Positions 34,228 to 43,040 of a stretch of 64,000 nt of DNA are shown piece after piece; positions within the stretch are counted from its first letter, which is position 1, and the number at the start of each line of letters is the position of its first letter. Source of the stretch: Oscillatoriophycideae cyanobacterium NC_groundwater_1537_Pr4_S-0.65um_50_18 (GTDB lineage: Bacteria > Cyanobacteriota > Cyanobacteriia > Elainellales > Elainellaceae); contig JACQYI010000054.1 in assembly GCA_016208305.1 (NCBI GenBank), forward strand, positions 124,001 through 188,000, written 5' to 3'. Below the pieces are notes generated by a model. It saw only the letters and a program-made list of their open reading frames with translations. It was not told where the DNA came from and made no database searches. A program made the translations under genes and the position numbers.

Positions 34228-35381
34228 TAGTGCTCAGACCTCGCGGGGGAAGCGATCGCATTCATGATCAGCTCTTGAAACAGGTGCGTTCCAACTTCGC
34301 GCGTCGGGGAAAGCCGCCCCTGTTTGTAGCCCATAGACTGAATTCGCGTTTGTACCGCAGGCAGCAGGTCTAGGTCTTCTTTTTGAATGTTGTCGAAAAA
34401 CTCAATCAGCGGATCGAGGTTAGCGGCAGAGGTGGCTGCTTCGGTATCGGGCACCAGCCAGTCCCAGCGAACGCGTGTCCGCTTTGGCCCTTGAGGATCG
34501 ACCAGGTAGATAATGGCGCAGGTAGGGGAGGTGATCCAAGCAAAGTTGGGAAAAAAGCTCATGGTGGAAACGCCTGCCATCTCGCGATCGTTCAATCCAG
34601 CCTGATACAGGTCGGGGTTGAGGTTGGTCGGCAAGTCATCGTTGCCAAAAAAGGGCGTGTATTGCAGATAATAATGATGCCTTGCTTCTGCCTCAATGCT
34701 CTGATAGTACTTCGCCAAGATTGGATGCACAGAGGGTTCGTGATAGCTCTCGGTATTGTTTTCTACATAGAGCTTCCAGTTGGTATCCGTCCAGTAGTCA
34801 ATACTATGTGCCCGTTTCCAATCCTTCAAGCGATACCGTTTGAATAACTCAGGCAATTCCCCTAGCTGGGTTAAAAGTGGTTCACAGTGGGGATCAAGAT
34901 TGACAAAGATGAAGGATTCCCAAATATCGACCTGAACTGAGGTGAGGGCATGTGCTGCGATATCAAAGTCTTCGGCTGCCTCCATGTCTGGGATGCCCCG
35001 TAAATTGCCCTCTAGGTCAAAGCTCCAGGCATGGTAGAGACAGGTGAGGCGATTGCATGTGCCACTGCCAACGACCACTGGCCCAGCGCGATGGGTGCAA
35101 ATATTGTAGAAAGCGCGCAGTTCATCGGCCTTGTTCTTCAAAATTACCAGCGGCTGCTCAGCGATGTCTACCGTGAAGTAAGAGCCAGCCCCCTCTAACT
35201 GGCTGACATGCCCAACGTAGTACCAGTATTTACCAAAGACTTGCTCCTGCTCTAGCCGATAAATTTCTGGAGAATAGTAGACTTCAGCCGGGAGGGAAAC
35301 AGCTTCATGCTGGAGCGATCGCCGCTGCCACGATCCCAACATATCCTGCTGACTGTCACTCGGATTAACCTGGACTGGCAT
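34227..35381 (-). CDS. Rieske non-haem iron oxygenase, alpha-type (copy B)
   Basis: A 384-residue oxygenase. Rieske ligands are Cys95-Thr-His97, 16 residues, Cys114-Leu-Tyr-His117. The iron site is ENNTESYHEPSVH with Glu in the bridging position, and QKEDLDLLPAVQ supplies the Asp. It is the first gene of the minus-strand run and a clear paralogue of copy A. The substrate pocket region (about residues 225-260) differs in sequence and length from copy A, so the two may act on successive intermediates or form a mixed complex. It overlaps the next gene by one base. Confidence 0.92.
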   Translation of the reverse strand: MPVQVNPSDSQQDMLGSWQRRSLQHEAVSLPAEVYYSPEIYRLEQEQVFGKYWYYVGHVSQLEGAGSYFTVDIAEQPLVILKNKADELRAFYNICTHRAGPVVVGSGTCNRLTCLYHAWSFDLEGNLRGIPDMEAAEDFDIAAHALTSVQVDIWESFIFVNLDPHCEPLLTQLGELPELFKRYRLKDWKRAHSIDYWTDTNWKLYVENNTESYHEPSVHPILAKYYQSIEAEARHHYYLQYTPFFGNDDLPTNLNPDLYQAGLNDREMAGVSTMSFFPNFAWITSPTCAIIYLVDPQGPKRTRVRWDWLVPDTEAATSAANLDPLIEFFDNIQKEDLDLLPAVQTRIQSMGYKQGRLSPTREVGTHLFQELIMNAIASPARSEH

Positions 35382-35918
35382 AGAATTTATCGCCTGATTT
35401 CTGATCTAATCTGATCCAACCTAATTTCTGACTTGATGAGAACGATCGCTGATCGACATCAGATGATCGATGCCAGAGAGTCAATGCCAACAGTCTATAA
35501 ATGTCTTAAATTTCCAGTTTGTATCTCTGAATACGAACAAGCGAAATCCTTAGAGAATTCTTGATATCAAAATTCATCAACGCTGCTGTTTAGAGCAGGG
35601 TTAAATAAAGTCAATAGTTAAGCAAATCATGCTTAAATCCCAGCATTTTGGCGGATTGAGGGGCGAATACAGAATATTTGATAGACTTTAAACTTTTCAG
35701 ATTCATATCAGTTTGGTCACCCAGACTAAGAAAACTGACTTTTCCTAACTTCCCATAGACAAATAAATTTGAGTCAGTAGAATCCAGTTGCGAATTGATT
35801 AAAAAACAGCTCATATTTTATTGATTTCTAAAAATCAAATAATTATATGACTTGTATACTTTGACATCCACAAACTCAATGAAAAAATGTCTCCGGCGTA
35901 ACATTTTCAGTTATTCTC
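35382..35918. other. Divergent promoter region of the accessory cluster
   Basis: 537 bp between the oxygenase run and the ABC importer run. The right half is strongly AT-rich. The left end has short similar words (CTGATTTCTGATC, CTAATCTGATC, CTAATTTCTGAC) that could be regulator sites. No riboswitch could be recognised. A 67-codon frame at 35611-35814 is not convincing. Confidence 0.45.
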
Positions 35919-36824
35919 ATGAGTTTAACTAGGAAGCATAACAATCCATTGCCTCATACAATAGGACGCTTAGGAATCATGCTTGATGCCCGCCCAACTC
36001 ATGTCTCGCGGGAACAAATGGCTCATGCCAGTAGCGAATCGAGCAGCTTAGACCATCCTAAATTGGAAGTCCGAGAGCTGTCTAAGTCATACCCAACTCG
36101 AAAGAAGCAGCAGTTAGTGGTGCTGCAAGACATCAATTTCAAGCTCTATCCCAGACAGTTCGTTTGCCTGGTAGGTGCATCGGGCTGTGGCAAATCTACG
36201 CTGCTTAATATTGTGGCGGGGCTGGTTCCGCCTTCGGCAGGGCAAGTCTTGGTGGATGGTCGAGCCGTTCAAGGCCCCGGATCTGATCGAGGGATGGTAT
36301 TTCAGGGTTACACACTTTATCCTTGGCTGACCGTTTCTCAAAATATTGCCTTTGGCTTGCAGCTTCGCAATATGCCCAAGGCTGAGCAGCGCGATCGCAT
36401 TGCTTACTATCTCAATGTCGTTGGGTTAACTCCATTCGCCCATGCTTTTCCGAAGCAGCTTTCAGGGGGCATGAAGCAGCGTGTGGCGATCGCCCGTGCT
36501 ATTGCCAACGAACCCGCTGTCTTACTGATGGATGAACCTTTTGGGGCGCTAGATGCTCAAACCAAAGAGCAAATGCAGCAGTTTTTAATAGAGCTTTGGG
36601 AGAAAACCCACACCACCGTCCTGATGATTACGCATGACGTAGAAGAGGCGATTTTTCTGTCTCAGCAGGTCTATGTCATGGGGGCATCTCCAGGCCGCAT
36701 GAAAATGCAGGTGGCTGTCAATTTGCCAGAGCATCGCGATTTGGAGATCAAGCTGTCCCCTGAATTTATGGATATTAAACGAGAGATTGTCCATGCTTTG
36801 CGGGATGATGCTCACTCATTGTAA
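35919..36824 (+). CDS. Sulfonate/nitrate/taurine-type ABC transporter ATPase
   Basis: A 301-residue ATPase with Walker A VGASGCGKST, Q-loop FQGYTLYPWLT, signature LSGGMKQRVAIARA, Walker B VLLMDEPFGALD and ITHDVEEA. The GPGSDRGMVFQ segment is typical of the SsuB/TauB/NrtD subfamily. The first ~45 residues are an extra N-terminal stretch, and inner ATGs at codons 21 or 34 may be the true start. It is divergent from the oxygenase run and pairs with the permease at 28995 and the binding protein at 37059. Confidence 0.9.
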   Translation: MSLTRKHNNPLPHTIGRLGIMLDARPTHVSREQMAHASSESSSLDHPKLEVRELSKSYPTRKKQQLVVLQDINFKLYPRQFVCLVGASGCGKSTLLNIVAGLVPPSAGQVLVDGRAVQGPGSDRGMVFQGYTLYPWLTVSQNIAFGLQLRNMPKAEQRDRIAYYLNVVGLTPFAHAFPKQLSGGMKQRVAIARAIANEPAVLLMDEPFGALDAQTKEQMQQFLIELWEKTHTTVLMITHDVEEAIFLSQQVYVMGASPGRMKMQVAVNLPEHRDLEIKLSPEFMDIKREIVHALRDDAHSL

Positions 36825-37058
36825 TAGGGGATGACTTCCGGAAAGCTGAGTTATGAGTTTGCAAATTCATTTTTTCGCAAGCTTTAGCAAAAGGCGGGAT
36901 ATGGGCGAGTGAATTCGCTCAGCCTCAGGGCGTTGATCGAGGGCGTTGATCGCGCTTTTTAATCGGGAGATTGTATCTCACCTGACATTCTCACGATTCA
37001 GAACTCAGTTTAATGACTTCTTAAGGTTAACTTTGTAGAGCGCAGCAAGGACTTTGAA

Positions 37059-38069
37059 ATGATGAATGATTACCTTCCGAAAATTTCACGTCGTCGGGCG
37101 CTCTGGCTGGCTGGGGGATTGGTTGGAGGCTTAGCGCTGCATGGCTGCACCCAGTCTTCCACCTCTTCGGCCGCTGCCCAACCCTTAACGGCTGGTGTTA
37201 GCCCATGGCCGGGTTACTCAGGACACTATGTAGCCCTAGGCAAAGATCTGTTCAAAGCAGAAGGGGTTAATGTTCAGGAAACATTTTTTCAGAGTGCCAG
37301 CGAATCACTGACTGGGTTTCTAGCAGGTAAGCTAGATATCCTTTCTACGACCTCTGGGGATGCGATCGAAATGATTCACAAAGATCCGACCATCCGCATC
37401 ATTTACGTCGTAGATTACTCCAATGGTTCCGACGGCATTATTGGTCGAGGCATTAGCAGCCCTGCGGATTTGAAGGGAAAAACGATAGGGCGAGAAAATC
37501 TGCTGTTTGAGAAAGTTTTGCTGCGCGCCTACCTAGAAAAAGGCGGGCTAACCGAAGCGGATATCGTGATCAAGGACTTAACGGCTGCTGATGCCGCCAC
37601 TGCTTTTGCAGCCAAGCGAGTTGATGCAGCGGTCTCCTATGAGCCTTGGATGAGTAAGGCTGCGAAACAGGGTGGTGGTGAGGTGATCTTCAGCACCAAA
37701 GACACAAACCTGATTGCAGACACCATCGTGACTCGGCAGAAGGTGATTGAGACTCGACAGGCCGATCTTCAGGCTTACATCCGCGCCTGTGCTAAGGCAG
37801 TAGCGCTGGTCAATGGCGCTGACGCAGATGCCATTAAAATCGCGGCAGACAAGTTGGGCGTCACTCCGCCAGAGATGTCTGAGCAGCTTGCAGGTGTCAA
37901 GGTGTTTGATATTGAAGGCAACAAAACGATCGCCTTTAATCCCAGCCATGAGAACAATTTGATGAAAAACTTGGAACTCACCGTCAAGGTTGCCTACGAA
38001 TCCAAGGTGATTCCCGAAATGATGGATATTAACGCTTTATACGATGATTCGATCGTGAAATCGCTCTAG
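37059..38069 (+). CDS. ABC transporter substrate-binding lipoprotein (SsuA/NMT1-like)
   Basis: A 336-residue binding protein. The N-terminus carries twin Arg (SRRRALWLAGG) followed by a lipobox-like LALHGC, so it is likely exported by Tat and lipidated at Cys30. The mature part follows the NMT1/SsuA/ThiY pattern (VSPWPGYSGHYVALGKDLFKAEG, then ADLKGKTIG, VDAAVSYEPW). PWPGY is a typical ligand-pocket motif for small sulfonates, nitrate or thiamine precursors. It is 234 bp after the ATPase gene, with its own upstream region. Confidence 0.9.
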   Translation: MMNDYLPKISRRRALWLAGGLVGGLALHGCTQSSTSSAAAQPLTAGVSPWPGYSGHYVALGKDLFKAEGVNVQETFFQSASESLTGFLAGKLDILSTTSGDAIEMIHKDPTIRIIYVVDYSNGSDGIIGRGISSPADLKGKTIGRENLLFEKVLLRAYLEKGGLTEADIVIKDLTAADAATAFAAKRVDAAVSYEPWMSKAAKQGGGEVIFSTKDTNLIADTIVTRQKVIETRQADLQAYIRACAKAVALVNGADADAIKIAADKLGVTPPEMSEQLAGVKVFDIEGNKTIAFNPSHENNLMKNLELTVKVAYESKVIPEMMDINALYDDSIVKSL

Positions 38070-38086
38070 GCTCACTCAAACAACCC

Positions 38087-38596
38087 ATGACTGCAACCTT
38101 GCCGATCGCCATCTCCGCCATTTTTGCAGAAGGCACGCCTGATCAGATTTGCGCTGCTCTCATGCCCGCCCTCTGCCAGCTTTTGGAGTGCGATCGCTGT
38201 TTCCTCTACCTGCGTCAGCCGCAGACGGGGCAGGGACGCATCACCCACTGCTATAGCCGCAGTCCAGAGTTCCCCAATCTCGTGGGAGCCACCTGGATTG
38301 AAGAAGGCGATATAGCCGCCAAAGATCCGCTGATGGCGATCGCCTTTCGCACGTCAGAAGCGGTATTTGTGGAGGATATCGAAACCGCAGGGGCGGAGAT
38401 CGTGAATCTTGCCTATGAGCAGGAAGGGTTTGGGCATCGCGCCCTGATTCATGCGCCTATCTATTACGCAGGTCAGCTCTACGGCATTTTGGAGCCTTGT
38501 GTGTTTGGGCAACCCCGAATTTGGACAGACCGCGATCGCCAAATTACTGCCCTCGTGCAGGAAAAGCTAAGCCATTTGATTCCAGATCTCCTGTAG
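38087..38596 (+). CDS. Stand-alone GAF domain protein
   Basis: A 169-residue protein consisting of one GAF domain (LLECDRCFLYLRQP, HRALIHAPIYYAGQLYGILEPC). It starts 17 bp after the binding-protein gene and is therefore probably cotranscribed with the importer. Bacterial GAF domains bind small ligands or tetrapyrroles. Being cotranscribed with a transporter, it may sense the imported compound, an inference. Its 3' end overlaps the convergent gene by 53 bp. Confidence 0.85.
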   Translation: MTATLPIAISAIFAEGTPDQICAALMPALCQLLECDRCFLYLRQPQTGQGRITHCYSRSPEFPNLVGATWIEEGDIAAKDPLMAIAFRTSEAVFVEDIETAGAEIVNLAYEQEGFGHRALIHAPIYYAGQLYGILEPCVFGQPRIWTDRDRQITALVQEKLSHLIPDLL

Positions 38597-39380
38597 ATTC
38601 GCGCACATGCCAATGGTGCTCTAACGTTTCTCCGGTCGTGGCCACCCAGCTTTCAATAAAGAGGTCATCTAGCCACTGAGCTTGATAGTTGGCTTTTGAC
38701 TGTAAGGTCATGCCAACTCGGCTGGGATCATTGGATAGAGCAATTTGCCAGGGTGCTTCCCCCTGACGTTTGCCATAATCGACCTGGAACTGCATGAGCT
38801 GTTGCAGCGCCGCATCTGAAAGTTCACTGGGGGTGACGAAATTGGCTGGGTAAAAGCGATCGTCGTAGACGCGAATAAAGTCTTCTCCGACCGTTACCCA
38901 GAGCGCCTTGGGGTGAGTAACGGTTTGAGTGGTGGCATTCAACTCTTGAGCCAACTCTAGCACCAGGCGATCGCCAATGTTGTGGGACTGCGGCACCCAA
39001 ACCTCTAAGTACTGCTGAATTTCATCCTCTAGCTCAAATTCACCGATTTCAATCAGGTTTTCGCCTTCAAAATGAATGCTGCCCTGATCCACGCGACTGG
39101 GATCAGGCTTGAAATCAATGGCTCGATTCCAGCGAATCCAATGTTCAGTGGCATCGATCGTACCTGCAAAGGCGTTGAACTGAGAAAACTTGAAGAGTTC
39201 AGTCGGCTCTAGATCAGACAACGTCTTGTGGGGCGGCAGTGTGGGCTGAGTTAACGGAATCCGAATGTCGGCAAAATATTTTTCAGCCTGAAGCCAGAAG
39301 ACGATCGAATCTTCGTAGGGTTCTGCATCCGCCACTTGAATCGATTCGCGCTTCCATAACCCAATATATTTCGCTAACAC
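38544..39380 (-). CDS. Conserved hypothetical protein, lipocalin/HRI1-like beta pattern
   Basis: A 278-residue soluble protein without membrane segment or signal. Alternating beta-like stretches carry SIVFWLQAEKYFADIRIP, FAGTIDATEHWIRWNRAIDF and GENLIEIGEFELEDEIQQYLEVW. This resembles the layout of HRI1-like or lipocalin-like families (a repeated strand pattern with an FAGT motif), but I cannot assign a function. It overlaps the GAF gene tail to tail. Its start faces the isochorismatase gene 16 bp away, so the two share a very short divergent promoter. Confidence 0.6.
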   Translation of the reverse strand: MLAKYIGLWKRESIQVADAEPYEDSIVFWLQAEKYFADIRIPLTQPTLPPHKTLSDLEPTELFKFSQFNAFAGTIDATEHWIRWNRAIDFKPDPSRVDQGSIHFEGENLIEIGEFELEDEIQQYLEVWVPQSHNIGDRLVLELAQELNATTQTVTHPKALWVTVGEDFIRVYDDRFYPANFVTPSELSDAALQQLMQFQVDYGKRQGEAPWQIALSNDPSRVGMTLQSKANYQAQWLDDLFIESWVATTGETLEHHWHVRESTGDLESNGLAFPARGQ

Positions 39381-39396
39381 AAGCTCTAGGTTCCTT

Positions 39397-40095
39397 ATGA
39401 CTTTTGTACAGGCCGATCCTTATCCTTATCCGTTCAACGGCAAGCTGAGTCCGATGAACACGGCAATCATTATTATCGACATGCAGGCTGACTTTTGTAG
39501 CCCGGATGGCTATCTTGCCAAGAAAGGATATGATATATCGCTCACGCGAGCGCCGATCGCCCCCATTCAGGCGGTTTTGGCAGCGGCGCGATCCCACGGC
39601 TTTCCTATCTTTTTTACCCGCGAAGGACATCGTGCCGATCTGCTCGATTTGCCTACAACTAAACGCTGGAGAAGCCAGCAGGCAGGCGCTGAAATTGGCA
39701 GTCCTGGCCCTATGGGGCGGCTGCTTGTTAGGGGACAACCGGGCTGGGACATTATTCCAGAACTGACTCCGTTGCCCGGTGAGGCTGTGATTGACAAGCC
39801 CGGAAATGGTGCCTTTTACGCCACCGACCTGGATCATCTGCTCAAGCAGCAAGGCATCTCTCATGTGGTCTTGTGCGGAGTCACGACAGCAGTCTGCGTG
39901 CATTCCACGCTACGGGAAGCCAGCGATCGCGGTTACGATACGCTGCTGCTAGAAGATTGCTGTGGCGAGAGCAGTTATCAGATGCATCTGGCAGCGATCG
40001 AGATGGTGAAAATGGAGGGCGGTATTTTTGGCTCGGTTGCGACATCGCAAACGTTGATTGCTGCGATCGAGGCTCTCCCTCAAGCTGAAATCTGA
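39397..40095 (+). CDS. Isochorismatase-fold amidohydrolase, biuret-hydrolase-like
   Basis: A 232-residue cysteine hydrolase. The triad is visible: Asp in IIDMQADFC, Lys in IDKPGNGAF, Cys in CGVTTAVCVHSTLREA. The block FTREGHRADLLDLPTTKRW and GSPGPMGRLLVRGQPGWDII recall biuret hydrolase from cyanuric acid breakdown, though that is from memory. Other members of this fold hydrolyse N-carbamoylsarcosine and ureidoacrylate. An internal ATG at codon 20 (MNTAIIIID) may be the start. It is convergent with crnA (16 bp overlap), and both could act on linked C-N hydrolysis steps. Confidence 0.85.
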   Translation: MTFVQADPYPYPFNGKLSPMNTAIIIIDMQADFCSPDGYLAKKGYDISLTRAPIAPIQAVLAAARSHGFPIFFTREGHRADLLDLPTTKRWRSQQAGAEIGSPGPMGRLLVRGQPGWDIIPELTPLPGEAVIDKPGNGAFYATDLDHLLKQQGISHVVLCGVTTAVCVHSTLREASDRGYDTLLLEDCCGESSYQMHLAAIEMVKMEGGIFGSVATSQTLIAAIEALPQAEI

Positions 40096-40853
40096 AACTC
40101 ATGCTTTACGGCGGCGGCAATACTTTCTGCAACTTGCTCCGCCATCAGAATTCCTTTCTCTAAGGTTGCCGCTTTTGCAGAAGATAGAACGCCTGAAGCA
40201 GGCACCCATTCTGGACGAGCGGGAAAAATATCATAGGGTGGGAAGTCCGCAGGTTTATCATCCGGAATCAGATCAAGACGTACTAAATCAGGATAGTAAT
40301 GCAGCATCATGGAGGTTTCAATCACCGCTGCATGTTCCAGAGCATAGCCGGGAAATCCGTCTGGAAAGACTTTTCCCAAGACGGCCTCAGTAAAAAAGTC
40401 CCAATATTCTAATCGCATGACGCGCAGAGGAGCCGAACCGCCGACATCGCGCAACGCCAAATCAATCCCTTCCGTTAAAAACCACTGATTTTCGTAATGA
40501 CCATCGACCACGACAATTTGAGTTGCCCCCTGCCGCGCTAACTCTCGCACGACATCGCGCATCATCTGGCTCAAGCTATGACCATCTAGACTCGTCGTTC
40601 CCGGAAAATGCTGTCCGCCGCCAGACTTGGGCTGAGATTTGTAGCCATAGCTAAAGGTGGGGGCAACAATGCCGTTGACCCGTTCTGCCACACTCTGCGC
40701 CACGGCAGCACTCAGCAAAGCATCGGTGCCCAGCGGCAAATGCGGCCCATGCTGCTCTAGAGCACCACAGGGTATCAGGACGATCGCCTGAGAATCGCGA
40801 ATCCGTTCCCGGTACTCGACCCAGCTCAAGCAGCTCATTAACAAAGGATGCAT
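40080..40853 (-). CDS. crnA: Creatininase (creatinine amidohydrolase), probable
   Basis: A 257-residue protein that follows Pseudomonas creatininase closely from memory: CGALEQHGPHLPLGTD, then YGYKSQPKSGGGQHFPGTTSLDG, DGHYENQWFLTEGIDLALR, EYWDFF, ALEHAAVIETSMMLHYYPDLV, and PPYDIFP, VLSSAKAATLEKG near the end. Metal ligands Glu34, His36, Asp45, His120 and Glu122 all have counterparts (GHYEN keeps the Glu). The Trp of one substrate loop (GW near 174 in Pseudomonas) is Tyr. It would open creatinine to creatine. No creatinase gene is in the window. Confidence 0.85.
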   Translation of the reverse strand: MHPLLMSCLSWVEYRERIRDSQAIVLIPCGALEQHGPHLPLGTDALLSAAVAQSVAERVNGIVAPTFSYGYKSQPKSGGGQHFPGTTSLDGHSLSQMMRDVVRELARQGATQIVVVDGHYENQWFLTEGIDLALRDVGGSAPLRVMRLEYWDFFTEAVLGKVFPDGFPGYALEHAAVIETSMMLHYYPDLVRLDLIPDDKPADFPPYDIFPARPEWVPASGVLSSAKAATLEKGILMAEQVAESIAAAVKHEFQISA

Positions 40854-40862
40854 AAAATTCTC

Positions 40863-41984
40863 CTACGCCAAAGGGGATGTAGCGCCATTATCCTCAGGCA
40901 GCTTTAGCCAATCTAGAGGTTCGCGCGAGAACAAAAAAGAAACGCCGACTGCGCCTACAAATCGATCTAAATCTAGCCCATTCTCTGTCTCAATCACGAC
41001 ACCTTGATCGTTAAACAGTCGATGAATGCGAAAGCAATGATAGTTTCTCACCAAGCGTCCCAGCGTTACATATTGGCGGTAATTGCGTGGATATAGTTCT
41101 GCATCCAACTGAGGTAACAGATACCAGGGACAACGAATCACGCGATGATGGGCATTGTGATAAGAGAAGTTGAGCAGCAGCAAGTTTAGCCAAGACCAGC
41201 GACGTGAAACTAGATTGGAGAAAGTATTGGTTTCTTCATGCTCAAGGCTGTAGTGGGGCAGGGGTTGTCCGAGCTGAAAAACGGTATAGGTATGCTGAAA
41301 ACAGTCAATAAATCGCAGAATATTAATGAAGCAGATGTAGGCAAAAAAGTAGAGCAGCACCGCCTTGAAATCATACAGAGCAAGGGCGGTAAATAGGCTT
41401 CCTCGCAGCAGCAGCAGAGCCGCGTTTCGCAGCCGCTCATCTCGTCGCGACTGTCCTAGGAAAGGCGAAAGGGTATTGAGCCAGCGAAACATAAAGTTGA
41501 TGACGGGGAAGTAAAGCCACTCCAGCGCCACAATGATTTGCAAAAGCGGCTTAGGTAAGGATCGCAAAAAGTTGGGGATAGAAAAAACAGAAAAGTCTGC
41601 TCGATTTTTGTGATGCGCCAGATGATTACTCGCAATATCCCGATAGGCGCTATAGCAAGATCCGGTGATGAACAGCATGAGCCGTCCGAAGGCAGCATTC
41701 CAGCGTGGCTGACGAAAGATAGTGCCGTGAACAAACTCATGGACAAAGTAGGCTGCCCACACCAGCGTATGAATCAGCAGCACAACGCCCGCTAGATTGA
41801 TCCACCCAACAGGTTGAGTGAGACAGAACAGAGCAAACCCATACCCCAGAACCACATAGGCGATCGCCACTCCGTTGATCAGAAAGCTCGTCCAGTGCGT
41901 CCGGCGATTGATGTAAAAACTAAAGTCTGGAGTTTTATCTAGAGTCCTATCTGGGGCTTTATCTGCGGTTATATCTACAGTCAT
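40863..41984 (-). CDS. Fatty-acid-desaturase-family membrane di-iron enzyme
   Basis: A 373-residue membrane protein with at least four hydrophobic segments and three His boxes: HEFVHG, HLAHH and HNAHH. These are the iron ligands of the membrane desaturase/hydroxylase superfamily. The spacing fits the superfamily, but the sequence is not clearly one of the DesA-D lipid desaturases. The start MTVDITADKAPDRT has the in-frame extension to 42080 as an alternative. It ends 9 bp before crnA on the same strand. It may hydroxylate a small molecule of this cluster or a lipid. Confidence 0.85.
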   Translation of the reverse strand: MTVDITADKAPDRTLDKTPDFSFYINRRTHWTSFLINGVAIAYVVLGYGFALFCLTQPVGWINLAGVVLLIHTLVWAAYFVHEFVHGTIFRQPRWNAAFGRLMLFITGSCYSAYRDIASNHLAHHKNRADFSVFSIPNFLRSLPKPLLQIIVALEWLYFPVINFMFRWLNTLSPFLGQSRRDERLRNAALLLLRGSLFTALALYDFKAVLLYFFAYICFINILRFIDCFQHTYTVFQLGQPLPHYSLEHEETNTFSNLVSRRWSWLNLLLLNFSYHNAHHRVIRCPWYLLPQLDAELYPRNYRQYVTLGRLVRNYHCFRIHRLFNDQGVVIETENGLDLDRFVGAVGVSFLFSREPLDWLKLPEDNGATSPLA

Positions 41985-42262
41985 AGTCTTTGATCGCCGC
42001 CTTGATCGCAGTCTTGAGTCATCAACTTTTTGGATATTTTGAGGGGATATTGCTGAGCCAATATGTCCCCTATTCAGCATAAAGGGGGCGATCGCTTAAA
42101 AATGTACGGCATGCGACAATTCAGCAGCGGAATTTTTGGGATTTAGCAAGACTTCCTGAATAATTTCGTGTTCAGCCGCAGTGACTACAAATTAAACTAC
42201 GATATCCGCAATTAATATCTGCTTTCATTGCGATTTTTGCGAATCTTTCATCAGCCCAAGAC

Positions 42263-42757
42263 CTATTCGGGCTGAGCTAACCCTTCACTAAAGCGATACT
42301 GATACTCGGCCTTGAGCAGCTTGAGTACCACCTGAGAGTCATAACTGATAATGCCTGGAATTTGCTGAATCTTGGCAAATAGAGCCAGTAACTCATCATG
42401 GGTACCAAAGTAAACATCCGCCACAATGTTGTATTGACCTGTGGTGATGGACACAAACTGAACCTCCACCATGCGGGCTAATGCTTCGGCGATCGGCTCA
42501 ATTCGCGTGTTTTCTGCAATGAGCCGAACGATGACGACATGGGGTGTACCCAGCTTTTCAGGATTGAGCCATGCGTGAATCTGAATGGCACCTGACTGAA
42601 GCAATCGCTGAACGCGGTAGCGCGCCGTTGCTTCAGGAATGTTTAACCGCTTGGCAATCTCGGTAAACGCAATACGGCCATCGAGCTTGAGCAAACCAAT
42701 AATTTCTTGGTCAAGATTGTCTAGAACAATTGAAGGACTTTCGTTTTCCTGAGCCAT
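42263..42757 (-). CDS. Lrp/AsnC-family transcriptional regulator
   Basis: A 164-residue regulator: N-terminal helix-turn-helix (LDNLDQEIIGLLKLDGRIAF, AKRLNIPEATARYRVQRLLQSG) and a C-terminal RAM/effector domain (VVIVRLIAENTRIEPIAEAL, YNIVADVYFGTHDELLALF). Lrp/AsnC proteins sense amino acids or related amines. It is divergent from the SDR at 43041 and upstream of the desaturase/creatininase pair, so it is the likely regulator of both, and perhaps of the whole accessory region. Confidence 0.93.
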   Translation of the reverse strand: MAQENESPSIVLDNLDQEIIGLLKLDGRIAFTEIAKRLNIPEATARYRVQRLLQSGAIQIHAWLNPEKLGTPHVVIVRLIAENTRIEPIAEALARMVEVQFVSITTGQYNIVADVYFGTHDELLALFAKIQQIPGIISYDSQVVLKLLKAEYQYRFSEGLAQPE

Positions 42758-42903
42758 AGCGTTGCAGAGAACTATTGCATAAAAATCAACTTTATCAGCT
42801 TATTTTGCAGTATTCCGTAGGTCGATGAGTAGAGGTTGCGATCGTCGCAAAGAAACTCTTCACAATTCACGAAATGCTCGAATTACAGCAGTGTCTGTGC
42901 CAC

Positions 42904-42949
42904 AAAAACCTAAATCGCCTGTCAACCGTCGATCGTAATTTAGGTTTTT
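42904..42949. repeat. 12 bp inverted repeat in divergent promoter region
   Basis: AAAAACCTAAAT and ATTTAGGTTTTT are perfect inverted repeats 22 bases apart, between the Lrp-type regulator and the SDR gene. A wide operator or a hairpin is possible. Confidence 0.6.
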
Positions 42950-42961
42950 ATGGCAAAGTGG

Positions 42962-43001
42962 ACAACATCTGCAAAACAACATCTGCAAAACAACATCGGC
43001 A
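42962..43001 (+). repeat. 14 bp tandem repeat before an SDR gene
   Basis: ACAACATCTGCAAA occurs twice in a row and is followed by a third, altered copy (ACAACATCGGCA), ending 40 bp before the SDR start. It could be tandem binding sites for the adjacent Lrp-type regulator. Confidence 0.7.
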
Positions 43002-43040
43002 TTTCAGACAGATTACTAGACAGAGCACGCCAAAAATATA

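Noticed and set aside
35611-35814. 67-codon ORF in the divergent promoter region
   Set aside because: Low-complexity, AT-rich sequence within a promoter region; no family features.
42962-43001. Possible CRISPR-like repeat
   Set aside because: Tandem 14 bp units with no spacers and no cas genes in the window.
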